A DNA stretch of 64,000 nucleotides. Origin: Rhizobium herbae. Its GTDB lineage: Bacteria; Pseudomonadota; Alphaproteobacteria; Rhizobiales; Rhizobiaceae. Within the stretch, counting starts at the first letter, position 1; the number at the start of each line of letters is the position of its first letter. The DNA lies in NCBI RefSeq assembly GCF_019511375.1, contig NZ_JAEUAO010000007.1:62001-126000 (forward strand), in the 5' to 3' direction. Below are positions 1 through 9,371 of this stretch, one piece after another. Under the pieces are notes generated by a model. That model was not told where the DNA came from, did no database searches, and saw nothing but the letters and a program-made list of their open reading frames with translations. A program made the position numbers and the translations under genes.

Positions 1-1
1 C

Positions 2-640
2 GGCTTTGCAGCCTGCAAGGCGCTGTCCACCCAACACAACGACGATCCGCAAAAGGCATCGCGCCCGTATGACAGGGATCGTGACGGCTTCGTCATGGGC
101 GAGGGCGCCGGCATCGTCGTGCTGGAAGAGCTCGAACATGCCAAGGCGCGCGGCGCAAGGATCTATGCGGAAGTCGTGGGCTACGGCCTCTCAGGCGACG
201 CCTTCCACATCACCGCGCCCGCCGAAGACGGCGACGGCGCCTACCGCTGCATGCAGATGGCGCTGAAGCGCGCCGGCCTGACGGCAGCCGACATCGACTA
301 TATCAACGCGCACGGCACCTCCACCATGGCGGACACGATCGAGCTTGGCGCCGCAGAGCGCGTTCTTGGCGAGCACGCAAGCAGGGTTTCCATGTCTTCG
401 ACCAAGTCGGCGATCGGCCATCTGCTCGGCGCTGCCGGTGCGGTGGAGGCGATCTTCTGCGCGCTGGCGATCCGCGACAATGTCGCGCCGCCGACGCTCA
501 ATCTCGACAATCCTTCGGTCGAAACGAAGATCGACCTGGTGCCGCATGTTGCGCGCAAGCGCGATATCAATGTCGCCCTGTCGAATTCCTTCGGTTTCGG
601 CGGTACGAACGCCTCCCTCGTCCTGCGCCGTCTCGCCTGA
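2..640 (+). CDS. fabF: 3-oxoacyl-ACP synthase II (KAS II), 5' part missing
   Basis: This is the C-terminal ~212 residues of a condensing enzyme that elongates acyl-ACP with malonyl-ACP in fatty-acid synthesis. The open frame runs in from the left edge, so the start and the catalytic Cys lie outside the window. Visible family marks are the [10 protein letters not shown]-like segment at the edge, the [17 protein letters not shown] region, the HGTST active-site His (about nt 311), and the Lys plus second active-site His of [13 protein letters not shown] (His at about nt 419). It ends in the typical [12 protein letters not shown]. It sits just upstream of mltG on the same strand. The family call is firm; FabF rather than FabB rests on the C-terminal motif style. 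Confidence 0.95.
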   Translation, partial: GFAACKALSTQHNDDPQKASRPYDRDRDGFVMGEGAGIVVLEELEHAKARGARIYAEVVGYGLSGDAFHITAPAEDGDGAYRCMQMALKRAGLTAADIDYINAHGTSTMADTIELGAAERVLGEHASRVSMSSTKSAIGHLLGAAGAVEAIFCALAIRDNVAPPTLNLDNPSVETKIDLVPHVARKRDINVALSNSFGFGGTNASLVLRRLA

Positions 641-943
641 TATCGGCGCTCGCGGGGCCCCTCTGAGGCCCCGTGTCGGCGCGCCATGTCGCCGGCTTAC
701 CGTATTTGATGCTTTAAATGCATCCCTTATCCAGCTTTTGCCGCATTGCTCGGTTCAAACGTGCAATAGGGACGATTTGTGACCGGAGACCGCTGTGCCG
801 GGTGTCGCCAGGTCATGCTGACACAAGGCAGACGGCGTAGATTGCTATAGTCGCAGCGAAATGATTCTCTTTCCTGGTACTCTTCTGGAGTTCGCATCAG
901 GGATTGGGACGTGCATGATGCGAACTCCAGAACCAGGACACTC
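641..943. other. fabF-mltG intergenic region
   Basis: About 300 bases without a convincing gene. It holds a GC-rich hairpin just after fabF (arms CGGGGCC 653-659 and GGCCCCG 667-673) without a T-run, and a long perfect inverted repeat at 883-932 just before the mltG start. No other coding potential was recognised. Confidence 0.7.
883..932. repeat. 17-bp perfect inverted repeat at the mltG start
   Basis: The left arm TTCTGGAGTTCGCATCA (883-899) is exactly complementary to TGATGCGAACTCCAGAA (916-932), with a 16-nt loop. CCTGG (873-877) and CCAGG (933-937) extend the stem across a bulge. The structure ends 11 nt before the preferred GTG start of mltG (944), and an alternative GTG (911) lies in its loop. 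It could be an operator, a leader hairpin limiting translation, or a fabF terminator without a T-run. Confidence 0.75.
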
Positions 944-2122
944 GTGAACGACGCAAACGAAAACAGCGCAGTGCCTTTCGGCCGCAGCGACGCCGGCAAC
1001 AACGGCCCGATCATTCCGAAATCGGCGAGCGAAGCCCTTCGTCCGGAAAAGGTGCCGCAGCCGCCGAAGCGGTCGCGCAAGGCGAAAAGCCAGGTCGTCA
1101 TCTTTCTGAATTTCGTCATGACCGTCATCGTTTGTCTGACGGTCGCTGCCGCCGCGACCATTTATTACGCGATGACGGCCTACGAGGCCAAAGGCCCGCT
1201 GACGGCAAACACCAATTTCATAGTGCGCAACGGTGCCGGCATTCAGGAAATCGCAGGCAGTCTCGAGCGCAACAATATCGTTTCCGATGGGCGCGTCTTC
1301 CGCTTCATGTCGGAAGCCTATCTGGACGATGACACGCTGAAGGCCGGCGAGTACGAAATCAAGGCAGGCTCCTCGATGCAGGAGATCATGCAACTGCTGA
1401 AATCGGGCAAGTCGATCCTTTACTCCGTGTCGCTGCCGGAAGGCCTGACCGTCAAGCAGATGTTCAGCAAGCTGAGTGCGGACCCGGTGCTGGAAGGCGA
1501 TTTGCCGGCGGAACTGCCTGCCGAAGGCACGTTGCGTCCCGACACCTATAAATTCTCGCGCGGCACCAAGCGCAGCGAAATCGTCGCGCAGATGGCAGCT
1601 GCGCAGAAGGCCCTGGTCGATCAGATCTGGGATCGCCGTGATCCGGACCTGCCGATCTCCAGCCGCGAGGAGTTCCTGACGCTGGCATCGATCGTCGAGA
1701 AGGAAACGGGCATCGCCGACGAACGCTCGCGCGTAGCCTCCGTCTTCATCAACCGGCTGGAAAAGGGCATGCGCCTGCAGTCCGACCCGACGATCATCTA
1801 CGGCATTTTCGGCGGCGACGGAAAACCGGCCGACCGGCCGATCCTGAAATCGGACCTCGACAAGCAGACGCCCTACAACACCTATCTGATCAAGGGTCTG
1901 CCGCCGACGCCGATCGCCAATCCCGGCCGCGCCGCGCTGGAGGCCGTTGCCAACCCGTCGCGCACATCGGATCTCTATTTCGTGGCCGACGGCACCGGCG
2001 GGCATGTGTTCGCAGCCACGCTCGACGAGCACAACAACAATGTCCGCCGCTGGCGCAAGCTGGAGGCCGAGAAGGCCGCAGCCGCAGCCAAGGCGGCAGA
2101 ACCGGCGACCGTTCAGGAATAA
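944..2122 (+). CDS. mltG: endolytic murein transglycosylase MltG (YceG-like)
   Basis: An inner-membrane lytic transglycosylase of the YceG/MltG family, thought to cleave nascent glycan strands and set their length. The predicted protein has ~392 residues: a polar cytoplasmic N-terminus, one membrane segment (FLNFVMTVIVCLTVAAAATIYY, in two halves) at about residues 50-75, then the periplasmic YceG domain. The catalytic region is visible as ASIVEKETG, followed by SVFINRLEKGMRLQSDPTIIYG in two parts; the family catalytic Glu is in EKETG. The C-terminus is Ala/Lys/Glu-rich. I prefer the GTG at 944, preceded by an AGGA, because it follows the inverted repeat; a GTG at 911 is in frame and would add 11 residues. 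Confidence 0.93.
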   Translation: MNDANENSAVPFGRSDAGNNGPIIPKSASEALRPEKVPQPPKRSRKAKSQVVIFLNFVMTVIVCLTVAAAATIYYAMTAYEAKGPLTANTNFIVRNGAGIQEIAGSLERNNIVSDGRVFRFMSEAYLDDDTLKAGEYEIKAGSSMQEIMQLLKSGKSILYSVSLPEGLTVKQMFSKLSADPVLEGDLPAELPAEGTLRPDTYKFSRGTKRSEIVAQMAAAQKALVDQIWDRRDPDLPISSREEFLTLASIVEKETGIADERSRVASVFINRLEKGMRLQSDPTIIYGIFGGDGKPADRPILKSDLDKQTPYNTYLIKGLPPTPIANPGRAALEAVANPSRTSDLYFVADGTGGHVFAATLDEHNNNVRRWRKLEAEKAAAAAKAAEPATVQE

Positions 2123-2144
2123 TCGGTACCACGCTTGTGGATGA

Positions 2145-2193
2145 TACGGCTCCGGCCCGCTTGACCCTTGCGGTCAACCGTGCCGGAGCCGTA
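2145..2193. terminator. two-tier hairpin between mltG and yicC
   Basis: Perfect outer arms TACGGCTCCGGC (2145-2156) and GCCGGAGCCGTA (2182-2193) enclose a second perfect stem TTGACC/GGTCAA (2161-2166, 2172-2177) with a 5-nt loop. There is no clear T-run after it, so it may be an attenuator or a processing/stability hairpin rather than a simple terminator. Confidence 0.55.
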
Positions 2194-2275
2194 CACATTC
2201 ATGCACCATTTCAAACATTCCCGCGCGCCATGCCAGCCGGTCCGGCTGCGCGCTGCGAGGAGCAAGGAGAAGACG

Positions 2276-3163
2276 ATGCCGCTGCAATCCATGACCGGAT
2301 TTGCCCGCCGCGAGGGAACCTCCGGGCGCTATCGCTGGGCGTGGGAACTGCGCTCGGTCAACGGCAAGGGTCTCGATCTGCGGCTGCGGCTGCCGACCGG
2401 CACCGAACATCTGGAAGCCGATGTTCGCAAGCTGGTGGCGGAGTGTTTTTCGCGCGGCAACATGCAGGTGAACCTGACCGTGAACACCAGCGAGGCCGGG
2501 GTTGAAACCGTGGTCAACCAGGGTGCGCTGGCAGCCGTACTGGCGCTGCGCGAGCAGTTGCGCGATGTGATCGACCCCGCGCCGCTGCGGCTCGACACGC
2601 TGCTTGCCATTCGTGGCGTCGTCGATTTCCGGGAGCCCGAGGAACAGGAGGGCGAGCGCGCCGCCCGCGACGGGGACCTCCTGGTTGGCCTGAAACTCGC
2701 TCTCGCCGACATCACCGCCATGCGCGAGACCGAAGGTGCCGCGCTCTGCCGGGTGCTGCTCGACCAGATCGAAAAGATCGCCCTGCTGACCGGGCAGATC
2801 GAGGTGGATCCGTCGCGCAGCCCGCAGTCGATCGCCGCCCGGCTGGCGCAGCAGGTGGCTCTGGTGCTGGATGGCGGCGTGACGATCGATCAGGACCGCC
2901 TCTATGGCGAGGTGGCGCTTTTGGCGGCCAAGGCCGATATCCGCGAGGAGATCGACCGGCTGCGCACGCATGTCGCCGCTGCCCGCGATCTTCTGGAGAA
3001 GGGCGGCCCGGTTGGCCGGAAACTCGATTTCCTTTCCCAGGAATTTAACCGCGAATCGAATACGATCTGTTCCAAGTCGAATGCCGCAACGGTGACTGCC
3101 GCCGGCATCGAACTGAAAGTCGTCATCGACCAGTTTCGTGAACAGGTCCAAAATCTGGAGTGA
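2276..3163 (+). CDS. yicC: YicC family endoribonuclease
   Basis: The 295-residue product begins [11 protein letters not shown], the standard YicC N-terminus, and ends with the DUF1732-type C-terminal domain ([28 protein letters not shown] in the last ~80 residues). E. coli YicC is reported as a ribonuclease that affects small-RNA decay. ATG 2276 was chosen because it follows AGGAGCAAGGAG and matches the family start; the frame is open further upstream. It is next to gmk, the usual neighbour in many proteobacteria, and its TGA overlaps an in-frame GTG of gmk, which suggests translational coupling. Confidence 0.93.
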   Translation: MPLQSMTGFARREGTSGRYRWAWELRSVNGKGLDLRLRLPTGTEHLEADVRKLVAECFSRGNMQVNLTVNTSEAGVETVVNQGALAAVLALREQLRDVIDPAPLRLDTLLAIRGVVDFREPEEQEGERAARDGDLLVGLKLALADITAMRETEGAALCRVLLDQIEKIALLTGQIEVDPSRSPQSIAARLAQQVALVLDGGVTIDQDRLYGEVALLAAKADIREEIDRLRTHVAAARDLLEKGGPVGRKLDFLSQEFNRESNTICSKSNAATVTAAGIELKVVIDQFREQVQNLE

Positions 3164-3165
3164 CC

Positions 3166-3831
3166 ATGAGCCCCGCCAGCCCACCATCCACAAAAGCCAT
3201 TCAGCGCCGCGGCCTCATGCTGGTGATCTCGTCACCCTCCGGTGCCGGCAAGTCGACGATTGCACGCAACCTCCTGGAAGCCGATCCGCAGATGAGCATC
3301 TCCGTCAGCGTGACGACGCGCAAGCGCCGCCCGAGCGAGATCGAAGGCCGTCACTACTTCTTCAAGTCGATCCGTGAGTTCGAGGGCCTGCGCCAGACCG
3401 ACGCGCTCCTGGAATGGGCCGAGGTGCACGGCAATTTCTACGGCACGCCGCGCGACGCGGTGGAACAGGCCATGGCCGATGGCCGCGACATGCTGTTCGA
3501 CATCGACTGGCAAGGCGCCCAGCAGCTGCAGGAGAAGATGGGCGGCGATGTCGTGTCAATCTTCATCCTGCCGCCGTCGATGGCCGAACTGCAATCGCGC
3601 CTGCACCGGCGCGCCGAGGACACGGAAGAGGTGATCCATACACGGCTTGCCAATTCGCGGGCCGAGATCGAGCACTGGATCGAGTACGACTATATCGTCG
3701 TCAACGAGGACCTCGACAGCGCGTTTGCCTCCGTCAAGGCGATCGTCGAGGCTGAACGCCTGCGCCGCGACCGCCGCCCGGGATTGTTCGAGTTCGTCAA
3801 CGGGCTGTTGACGGAAACGCCGAAGCTTTAG
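3166..3831 (+). CDS. gmk: guanylate kinase
   Basis: Phosphorylates GMP to GDP with ATP in the cytoplasm. The 221-residue protein has a P-loop [10 protein letters not shown] near residues 22-31, the GMP-binding [18 protein letters not shown] region (given in parts: [16 protein letters not shown]), [13 protein letters not shown], and the D-x-D-x-Q-G segment [10 protein letters not shown]. The length is normal. ATG 3166 follows the yicC stop directly; a GTG at 3160 overlaps that stop and is an alternative. It is the last gene of this plus-strand run; the inverted repeat at 3859-4010 follows. Confidence 0.96.
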   Translation: MSPASPPSTKAIQRRGLMLVISSPSGAGKSTIARNLLEADPQMSISVSVTTRKRRPSEIEGRHYFFKSIREFEGLRQTDALLEWAEVHGNFYGTPRDAVEQAMADGRDMLFDIDWQGAQQLQEKMGGDVVSIFILPPSMAELQSRLHRRAEDTEEVIHTRLANSRAEIEHWIEYDYIVVNEDLDSAFASVKAIVEAERLRRDRRPGLFEFVNGLLTETPKL

Positions 3832-3858
3832 AGTGGTCACCCATACAATGACGTGCGG

Positions 3859-4010
3859 TTAACCCCCCTCTGTCACTCCGTGACATCTCCCCCTCAAGGG
3901 GGGAGATTGGCCGTGCAGTCGCCTTCCCCACAGTTTTGGAATGCGGCTGAGGGACGAGAATAATCTCCCCCTTGAGGGGGAGATGTCACGAAGTGGCAGA
4001 GGGGGGGTAA
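3859..4010. repeat. long imperfect inverted repeat (rhizobial intergenic palindrome)
   Basis: Two ~50-nt arms, 3859-3908 and 3962-4010, are near-perfect reverse complements. The left arm contains CTCTGTCACTCCGTGACATC and CCCCCTCAAGGGGG; the right arm mirrors it with a few substitutions. Each arm also holds its own small palindrome (CCCCCTTGAGGGGG). The element sits between the convergent genes gmk and rsmA. Elements of this style are widespread between rhizobial genes and may act as a bidirectional transcription stop. Confidence 0.8.
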
Positions 4011-4039
4011 ATTCTCCGCCGACGATTGCCTTGCGACCT

Positions 4040-4867
4040 TCAAAGGCAGTTGGCGATCCGGCAGAATTCTTCGACGGAGAGCGTTTCGGCGCGGCGTTGC
4101 GGGTCGATGCCGGCCTTGGCCAGCAGGGCCTCGCCGCCGATCGACTTGACGCTCTGGCGCAGCATCTTGCGGCGCTGGCCGAAGGCGGCCATCGTCACCT
4201 TTTCCAGGGCGGCGGCAGAGCAGGGGATCGGGTTTTCCAGCGGTTCCAGATGGACCACGGACGAGGTTACCTTCGGCGGCGGCGAAAACGCCTGCGGCGG
4301 CACGTCGAAGGCCATGCGCGCCTGCGTCCGCCAGCCGCAGAGCACGCCGAGCCGGCCGTAATGATCATCGTTTTCTTCCGCCACGATCCTCAGGCCAACC
4401 TCGCGCTGAAACATCAGCGTCATCGACTGGTAGAAGGGCGGCCAGGCTTTCGGCAACAGCCAGTTGACCAAAAGTTGCGTGCCGACATTGTAGGGCAGGT
4501 TGGCGATGATGCGGACCGGGCCATCGGTCACGAGGTTCTCGAAGTCGATCTTCAGGGCGTCGCCCTCGATCACCTCCAGGCGGCCGGGATAGTGATCGGC
4601 GATCTCGGCGAGCGCCGGCAGGCAGCGGCTGTCCCGCTCGATGGCGATCAGCTTTTTGGCGCCGAGCGACAGGATGGCGCGGGTGAGACCGCCGGGCCCG
4701 GGGCCGACCTCGATCACTGTCACGCCCTCCAGCGACCCGGCCGTGCGGGCGATTTTCTGGGTGAGGTTGAGGTCGAACAGAAAGTTCTGGCCCAATGCCT
4801 TCCTGGCATCGAGGCCATGGCGCTGGATGACGTCGCGCAGCGGCGGCAGGCCGTCGATTGCCGCCAT
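4040..4867 (-). CDS. rsmA: 16S rRNA (adenine1518-N6/adenine1519-N6)-dimethyltransferase
   Basis: KsgA/RsmA dimethylates two adjacent adenines near the 3' end of 16S rRNA late in small-subunit assembly. The 275-residue protein has the KALGQNFL start, the SAM-binding [10 protein letters not shown]-like stretch (about 52-61), the acidic IERD, and the NLPYNV catalytic motif (123-128). Its ATG shares one base with the stop of pdxA (TGATG at 4869-4865), so the genes are translationally coupled. This is the last gene of the lptF-to-rsmA operon, the same arrangement as lptD-surA-pdxA-rsmA in gammaproteobacteria. Confidence 0.96.
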   Translation of the reverse strand: MAAIDGLPPLRDVIQRHGLDARKALGQNFLFDLNLTQKIARTAGSLEGVTVIEVGPGPGGLTRAILSLGAKKLIAIERDSRCLPALAEIADHYPGRLEVIEGDALKIDFENLVTDGPVRIIANLPYNVGTQLLVNWLLPKAWPPFYQSMTLMFQREVGLRIVAEENDDHYGRLGVLCGWRTQARMAFDVPPQAFSPPPKVTSSVVHLEPLENPIPCSAAALEKVTMAAFGQRRKMLRQSVKSIGGEALLAKAGIDPQRRAETLSVEEFCRIANCL

Positions 4868-5898
4868 CAGCCGTTCGCTTTCGCAGCGTTGTCGGCAAGC
4901 TCTCGCGCCATCTTCAGCGCGGCCACGAGGCTGTCGGCGCGGGCAACGCCCTTGGCCGCAAGGCTGAACGCCGTGCCATGGTCCGGCGAGGTGCGGATGA
5001 AGGGAAGGCCGAGCGTGACGTTGACGCTGTCGTCGAAGCCGAGCGCCTTGACCGGGATCAGCGCCTGGTCGTGATACATGCAGATCGCCACGTCATAGGT
5101 TGCGCGGGCGCGGTCATGGAACATGGTATCGGCGGGCAGGGGCCCGATGATGTCGAGCCCCTCGGCCTTCAGGCGATCGATGACCGGGCGGATGATCGCA
5201 TCGTCCTCGAGACCGAGGGCACCGTTTTCGCCGGCATGCGGGTTGAGGCCCGCCACCGCGAGGCGCGGCGAGGCAAGCCCGAACCGCCGCTTCAGGTCAC
5301 GCGCGGTGATCGTGCAGGTCCGGTAGATCAGGTCGGAAGTCAGCTGCGCCGGCACGTCCTTCAGAGGGATGTGGATCGTCACCGGGACGGCCTTCAGCTT
5401 CGGCCCGGCCAAAAGCATGATCGGCAGCAATTTTTCGCCGGTCATGCGTTCACCGATATCGGCGAGGAATTCGGTATGTCCGGGGAATCGGAAGCCGGCT
5501 TGGTAGAGAACCGATTTGGCGATCGGATTGGTGACGACGGCGCAAGCGGCACCTTCCATCGTCAGCCGCACCGCCGTTTCGATCGCGCCGGTGATGGCGC
5601 CGGCATTGGCGGAATCGGGCTCGCCCGGCATGGCGGGCGCGGCGCAGGCAACCGGCAGGACCGGCAGCGCTGCGTCGAAAGCGGCAATCGCTTCGGCGCA
5701 TTCCGCTTCACGCATCGCGATGTCATGGCCAAGCAGGCGGGCGCGCTCGGCAAGGGCGACGGGATCGCCGATCATGATGAAAGGCGGAGTCTGCCAGGCC
5801 TTTCTGTTCGCCCAGGCGGCAAGGCTGATGTCGAGGCCAATGCCGGCCGGATCGCCCATGGTCAGGGCAAGCGGCCTGTCGCTTGCGGTTGCGGTCAT
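4867..5898 (-). CDS. pdxA: 4-hydroxythreonine-4-phosphate dehydrogenase
   Basis: PdxA oxidises 4-phosphohydroxy-L-threonine in the DXP-dependent route to pyridoxal phosphate. The 343-residue protein starts [21 protein letters not shown] and has the family segments [18 protein letters not shown] and [14 protein letters not shown], which carry the metal-binding His residues. ATG 5898 was chosen because the TMGDPAGIG motif is expected close to the N-terminus; an upstream in-frame extension has no family character. It sits 10 nt downstream of the surA-like gene and overlaps rsmA by one base. Confidence 0.95.
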   Translation of the reverse strand: MTATASDRPLALTMGDPAGIGLDISLAAWANRKAWQTPPFIMIGDPVALAERARLLGHDIAMREAECAEAIAAFDAALPVLPVACAAPAMPGEPDSANAGAITGAIETAVRLTMEGAACAVVTNPIAKSVLYQAGFRFPGHTEFLADIGERMTGEKLLPIMLLAGPKLKAVPVTIHIPLKDVPAQLTSDLIYRTCTITARDLKRRFGLASPRLAVAGLNPHAGENGALGLEDDAIIRPVIDRLKAEGLDIIGPLPADTMFHDRARATYDVAICMYHDQALIPVKALGFDDSVNVTLGLPFIRTSPDHGTAFSLAAKGVARADSLVAALKMARELADNAAKANG

Positions 5899-5908
5899 GG
5901 GAGTGCGG

Positions 5909-6853
5909 TTATTTGTCGATGATCTGCGCGCGCTTGCGCAGTTCCTCGATGTATTTCTTGCTGTTGGCGTCCTCGCCCTGGTTCTTCTTGCCGATATCCT
6001 CGGCGCGGAAGACGACTTCGGCGGCAAGGTCGTCGGAAACCTGGCGCTTCTTGCAGATGCCGAGATATTCGACGCCCTTATCCGTCACGCGCGTCGCCGT
6101 CGTGTTGCCGTCGCCGGCCTTTTCGACCAGTGGCTTCCAGTCCCCGGGGATCTCCTGCACCATCATGCGGCCGAGATTGCGGATCGAAACGTCCCGCATC
6201 GTGGCGGCAAACACCTTGGCCTGTTCGCAGCCGGGATACTTCGAGCGCGACGCGTTGGCTTCCGCCTGGCGCTTGCCGATGATGGCGTTGCGCTTGGAGG
6301 CGGGTACCACGAAGATCACCTGTTGCAGGAAATATTCCGTCGTCACCGGCTTGTTGCCGCCGTTTTCCTGCATGCGCCGGACGAGTTCCTCGTTGGAAAG
6401 ACGGCCGTTTCCGCCACCGCCGAACCGGGCATTCACCACGCGCGGCCAACTCATCGCCACGGCGACGTAGCTCTTGAAGTGCTCGAGGCCGACGCCGGCC
6501 TGGTCGAGCACCTGCGACAGTTGCTGGACGGTGAGCTTGTTGCCGGCCGCAAAGCGGCCGACCGCCGCATCGACATCGCTCGTGCTGACGGAGGCGCCGA
6601 CCCTGACGACTTCGGCGCGCTTGAGAACTTCGTCGATCAGTTCCTGGCGGGCGGCGGCCTGGCCGCCGGCATGCCGCTGCAGGCGCAGAAACGCAGCACG
6701 CTTGGCGACATCGCCGGAGGTGATGGGCGTGCCGTTGACGACGGCGACGACCTTGCTCGCGGCCTGCACCGCCGCCGGCGCTGCCGCAAATGCGATGCCG
6801 CAGGCGAGGATCAGTGTCGAAACCGCGCGTGTGATCGAGAGTTTCCCGCCCAT
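5909..6853 (-). CDS. SurA-type periplasmic chaperone/peptidyl-prolyl isomerase
   Basis: A 314-residue exported protein with a signal peptide ([21 protein letters not shown], cleaved near residue 31) and a SurA_N-type region beginning [20 protein letters not shown]. The middle contains the helical chaperone module; the C-terminal half ([16 protein letters not shown], then [13 protein letters not shown]) looks like a divergent parvulin domain. SurA escorts outer-membrane proteins such as LptD through the periplasm, which fits its place between lptD and pdxA. It is shorter than E. coli SurA (~430 residues), so probably has only one PPIase-like domain. The role is inferred from family and context. 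Confidence 0.85.
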   Translation of the reverse strand: MGGKLSITRAVSTLILACGIAFAAAPAAVQAASKVVAVVNGTPITSGDVAKRAAFLRLQRHAGGQAAARQELIDEVLKRAEVVRVGASVSTSDVDAAVGRFAAGNKLTVQQLSQVLDQAGVGLEHFKSYVAVAMSWPRVVNARFGGGGNGRLSNEELVRRMQENGGNKPVTTEYFLQQVIFVVPASKRNAIIGKRQAEANASRSKYPGCEQAKVFAATMRDVSIRNLGRMMVQEIPGDWKPLVEKAGDGNTTATRVTDKGVEYLGICKKRQVSDDLAAEVVFRAEDIGKKNQGEDANSKKYIEELRKRAQIIDK

Positions 6854-7031
6854 GTCTTATCCTTTTCGTCTTCCCCGACTGCGAAGCCCCGGAGGTAGTG
6901 ATCTTGTGCCGAGCGCAACCGTCCTGCGCGTTTCCTCGCAAGATGCATAATACATGCGGCCGAACAATGACAAGACCTGCAGCGCGACGCAGGCAGACCT
7001 TGCGGCTGCCCCAGCAAGCGATGTGCGCCGC

Positions 7032-9371
7032 TCAGTTCAGGCCGTCGAAGTCGGTGTCGCCGACATTGATGTCGCCCAATGTACGGAAACTGATGCGGGC
7101 GCCGATCGACCAGTCGTTTGCGACGGTCTGATCGGTATCGCGCTCTTCCTTGTAGACCAGCGAGAAGATCGTGTCGCGGTCGTCATAGGTGATGCCGATG
7201 CCGTTGCGAGTCACGACGTTGCTGTTCAGGTCGTAGGTGACCGAACCGAAAACCGACCAGTAGTCCCGGAACTTGTATGCGGCCGCCGTCTGGATTTCGT
7301 CCTGGTCGCTCGTCGATCCGTAAAGCGGTTGCGCCTGGATGCTGGTGTAGGTCAGCGCGGCCTGCCAGAAGATGCCCTGGTAGCCGATCGTTGCATCGGC
7401 GCGCTGCAGGTCGAAACTGCTCTCGTCGAAACGGCCGCTCAGGCTTGTCGTGATGCCGGAGGGGGCATCGATGCCGAACATGGCGACATAATCCGAACTG
7501 TCTGTTTCCAGCCCGGAATTTGCACCGGCCTTGACCAGGTCGTCCGTCGCAAAGGAATTCAGCCCGCCCAGATGGAAGGACTGGCCGGCAATGGCGCGCA
7601 GCGCGTAGCCGTTGCCGAGCGCGCCGGTGTAGCGGACGCCGAGATTGGCCCGCGTGCCGCCCTCGATGCGATCATAGCCGGAGAACTTGTCGCGGTCGAA
7701 CAGCGTCGTTGCATCGAAGACGAAGCTCTGTGCGTCCTCGTTCGGCAGACCGCCGGCATATTCCTCGTCGGGACGGGCAAAGACCTGGGCGATCGGCTCG
7801 ATGATGTGGCTGCTGTAATCGGTCGTCAGCAGAATGGGATAGCGCGCATCGATTCCCGCCGTCAGCATGCGCCGGGCGGCCGCGTCGTCGTCGTTAAAGT
7901 TGCCGGTATAATTGGCCGGCTCGGTCATCGACGTGCCGGTCAGGTCGCCGCGTGCGGCAAGCATCGGCGTCAGCGACAGTCCGCCCGGAAGGATGAAATT
8001 GCGCTTCCATTCGGCTTCGGCGGTAAACCGCTGGTAGCTGCCTTCCAGCCCCCGATAGCGAAACACGTCAGGACCGGGCACGCTGACCTGCAGTTCGTCC
8101 TCGCGGTTGCGCTTGACGTTGGTGAGGTTGAAATTGGCGTTCAACTCGCCGCCAAGCACCGGCTCAGGCGCCGTGTAGGAATAATCCGTCACCTGCGCAA
8201 TGGGCTGCTTGTTTTCGGCAAGGCTGTCGAGGTCGGCATCCTGGATATCGAAGTAGAAGGCGCGGGCGTCGAAGTAATTGCGCTTGCCAAGACCGGTCAG
8301 ATAGACCTGGTTCGTGTAGGTCGTCCCGTCGAAGGTCGAAAGCTCGTAGGTCTTGGCGAAGTTGTTGTCGCTCTGCACCAGGACATTCCAGCCGAACGTC
8401 CAGCGCGGATTGATCTCGAACCTCGCCTTCGAGGCGATCATGCCACGGGCGGTCTCCTTGGCATCGACGGTGCCTTCGGTAAAACTGTCGCGGTCCATCT
8501 GGTTGATGCCGGCCATGCTGAGGATGTGTTCGCCGTTTTCGAACCGCTGGCGGAACTCGCCCTCGAGCAGGAAACCCTGGCGGGTCAAACCGGTCGCGGT
8601 GACGGTGGCGTCCATATAGGGGGAAATCGCCCAGTAATAGGGGATCCCGACACCGGCGCCGAGTTTTTGCGTGTATTTGAATTTAGGAAACAGGAAGCCG
8701 CTCTTGCGCTTCACCGTGTGGTCCGGAACCTCGAGCACGGGCAGAAACATGATCGGCTTGCCGAACAGCTCGAACCTGGCATTCTCCATGCGAACGGTAT
8801 GGGTCTTGCCGTTCTGGACGATGCGCTGCGCCTTGACGTGCCAGAGCGAGCGATGGTCCGGATTGGTCGCGCAGGGCGTGCAGGCGGTGTAGACGGCATT
8901 GTTGAGGATCATTTCCTCGCCGTTGCGCCGCTCGCCGGTGACCGCGGCCAGCTTCGTAAGGTCGGTCGTTTCAAGCCGCATCGTTTCGATGAAGCCATCG
9001 GCGAAATTGTCCGTCACGTCCATCTTGTCGGCGTAGACCTTGTTGCCGCCGGGTTCGATGAGTTCGATCTCGCCGGTCGCAATGATGCGCCCGGTCTTCT
9101 GGCTGTATTCGACCTGCTGGGCGACCATCTGGTAGCCGCCATAATTGATCTGCACGGCGCCGCGCACGATCACTCGCTCGGCGTCCTGATTGTAGACGAG
9201 CTCGTTGGCCGAGAGAAGCATCTTGGCATCTTCGGGGAGCTTCGGCTGAAGCGAATCGATATTGGTTGCTTGTGCCCAAGCCGGTGCGATCGGGGTAAAC
9301 GCCTGGAACGTAACGCCGGAAAGCAGAAGGGCCGTGAGCAGCCTGATATGTTTGCGGTTGCCTGCCGCCAC
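7032..9371 (-). CDS. lptD: LPS-assembly protein LptD
   Basis: An outer-membrane protein of 779 residues that inserts lipopolysaccharide into the outer leaflet together with LptE. It has a signal peptide (cleavage after AWAQA, about residue 34), an N-terminal OstA/LptA-like jellyroll beginning near NELVYNQDAERVIVRG, then a large C-terminal beta-barrel domain rich in aromatic-flanked strands. Two Cys (TACTPC) lie in the first third. Translation appears to start at a GTG (9371) that overlaps the lptG stop. It is followed by the surA-like chaperone gene, whose product would help fold it. Confidence 0.95.
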   Translation of the reverse strand: MAAGNRKHIRLLTALLLSGVTFQAFTPIAPAWAQATNIDSLQPKLPEDAKMLLSANELVYNQDAERVIVRGAVQINYGGYQMVAQQVEYSQKTGRIIATGEIELIEPGGNKVYADKMDVTDNFADGFIETMRLETTDLTKLAAVTGERRNGEEMILNNAVYTACTPCATNPDHRSLWHVKAQRIVQNGKTHTVRMENARFELFGKPIMFLPVLEVPDHTVKRKSGFLFPKFKYTQKLGAGVGIPYYWAISPYMDATVTATGLTRQGFLLEGEFRQRFENGEHILSMAGINQMDRDSFTEGTVDAKETARGMIASKARFEINPRWTFGWNVLVQSDNNFAKTYELSTFDGTTYTNQVYLTGLGKRNYFDARAFYFDIQDADLDSLAENKQPIAQVTDYSYTAPEPVLGGELNANFNLTNVKRNREDELQVSVPGPDVFRYRGLEGSYQRFTAEAEWKRNFILPGGLSLTPMLAARGDLTGTSMTEPANYTGNFNDDDAAARRMLTAGIDARYPILLTTDYSSHIIEPIAQVFARPDEEYAGGLPNEDAQSFVFDATTLFDRDKFSGYDRIEGGTRANLGVRYTGALGNGYALRAIAGQSFHLGGLNSFATDDLVKAGANSGLETDSSDYVAMFGIDAPSGITTSLSGRFDESSFDLQRADATIGYQGIFWQAALTYTSIQAQPLYGSTSDQDEIQTAAAYKFRDYWSVFGSVTYDLNSNVVTRNGIGITYDDRDTIFSLVYKEERDTDQTVANDWSIGARISFRTLGDINVGDTDFDGLN

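Noticed and set aside
3941-5074. 377-codon plus-strand frame across the repeat and rsmA
   Set aside because: Antisense of rsmA joined to repeat sequence.
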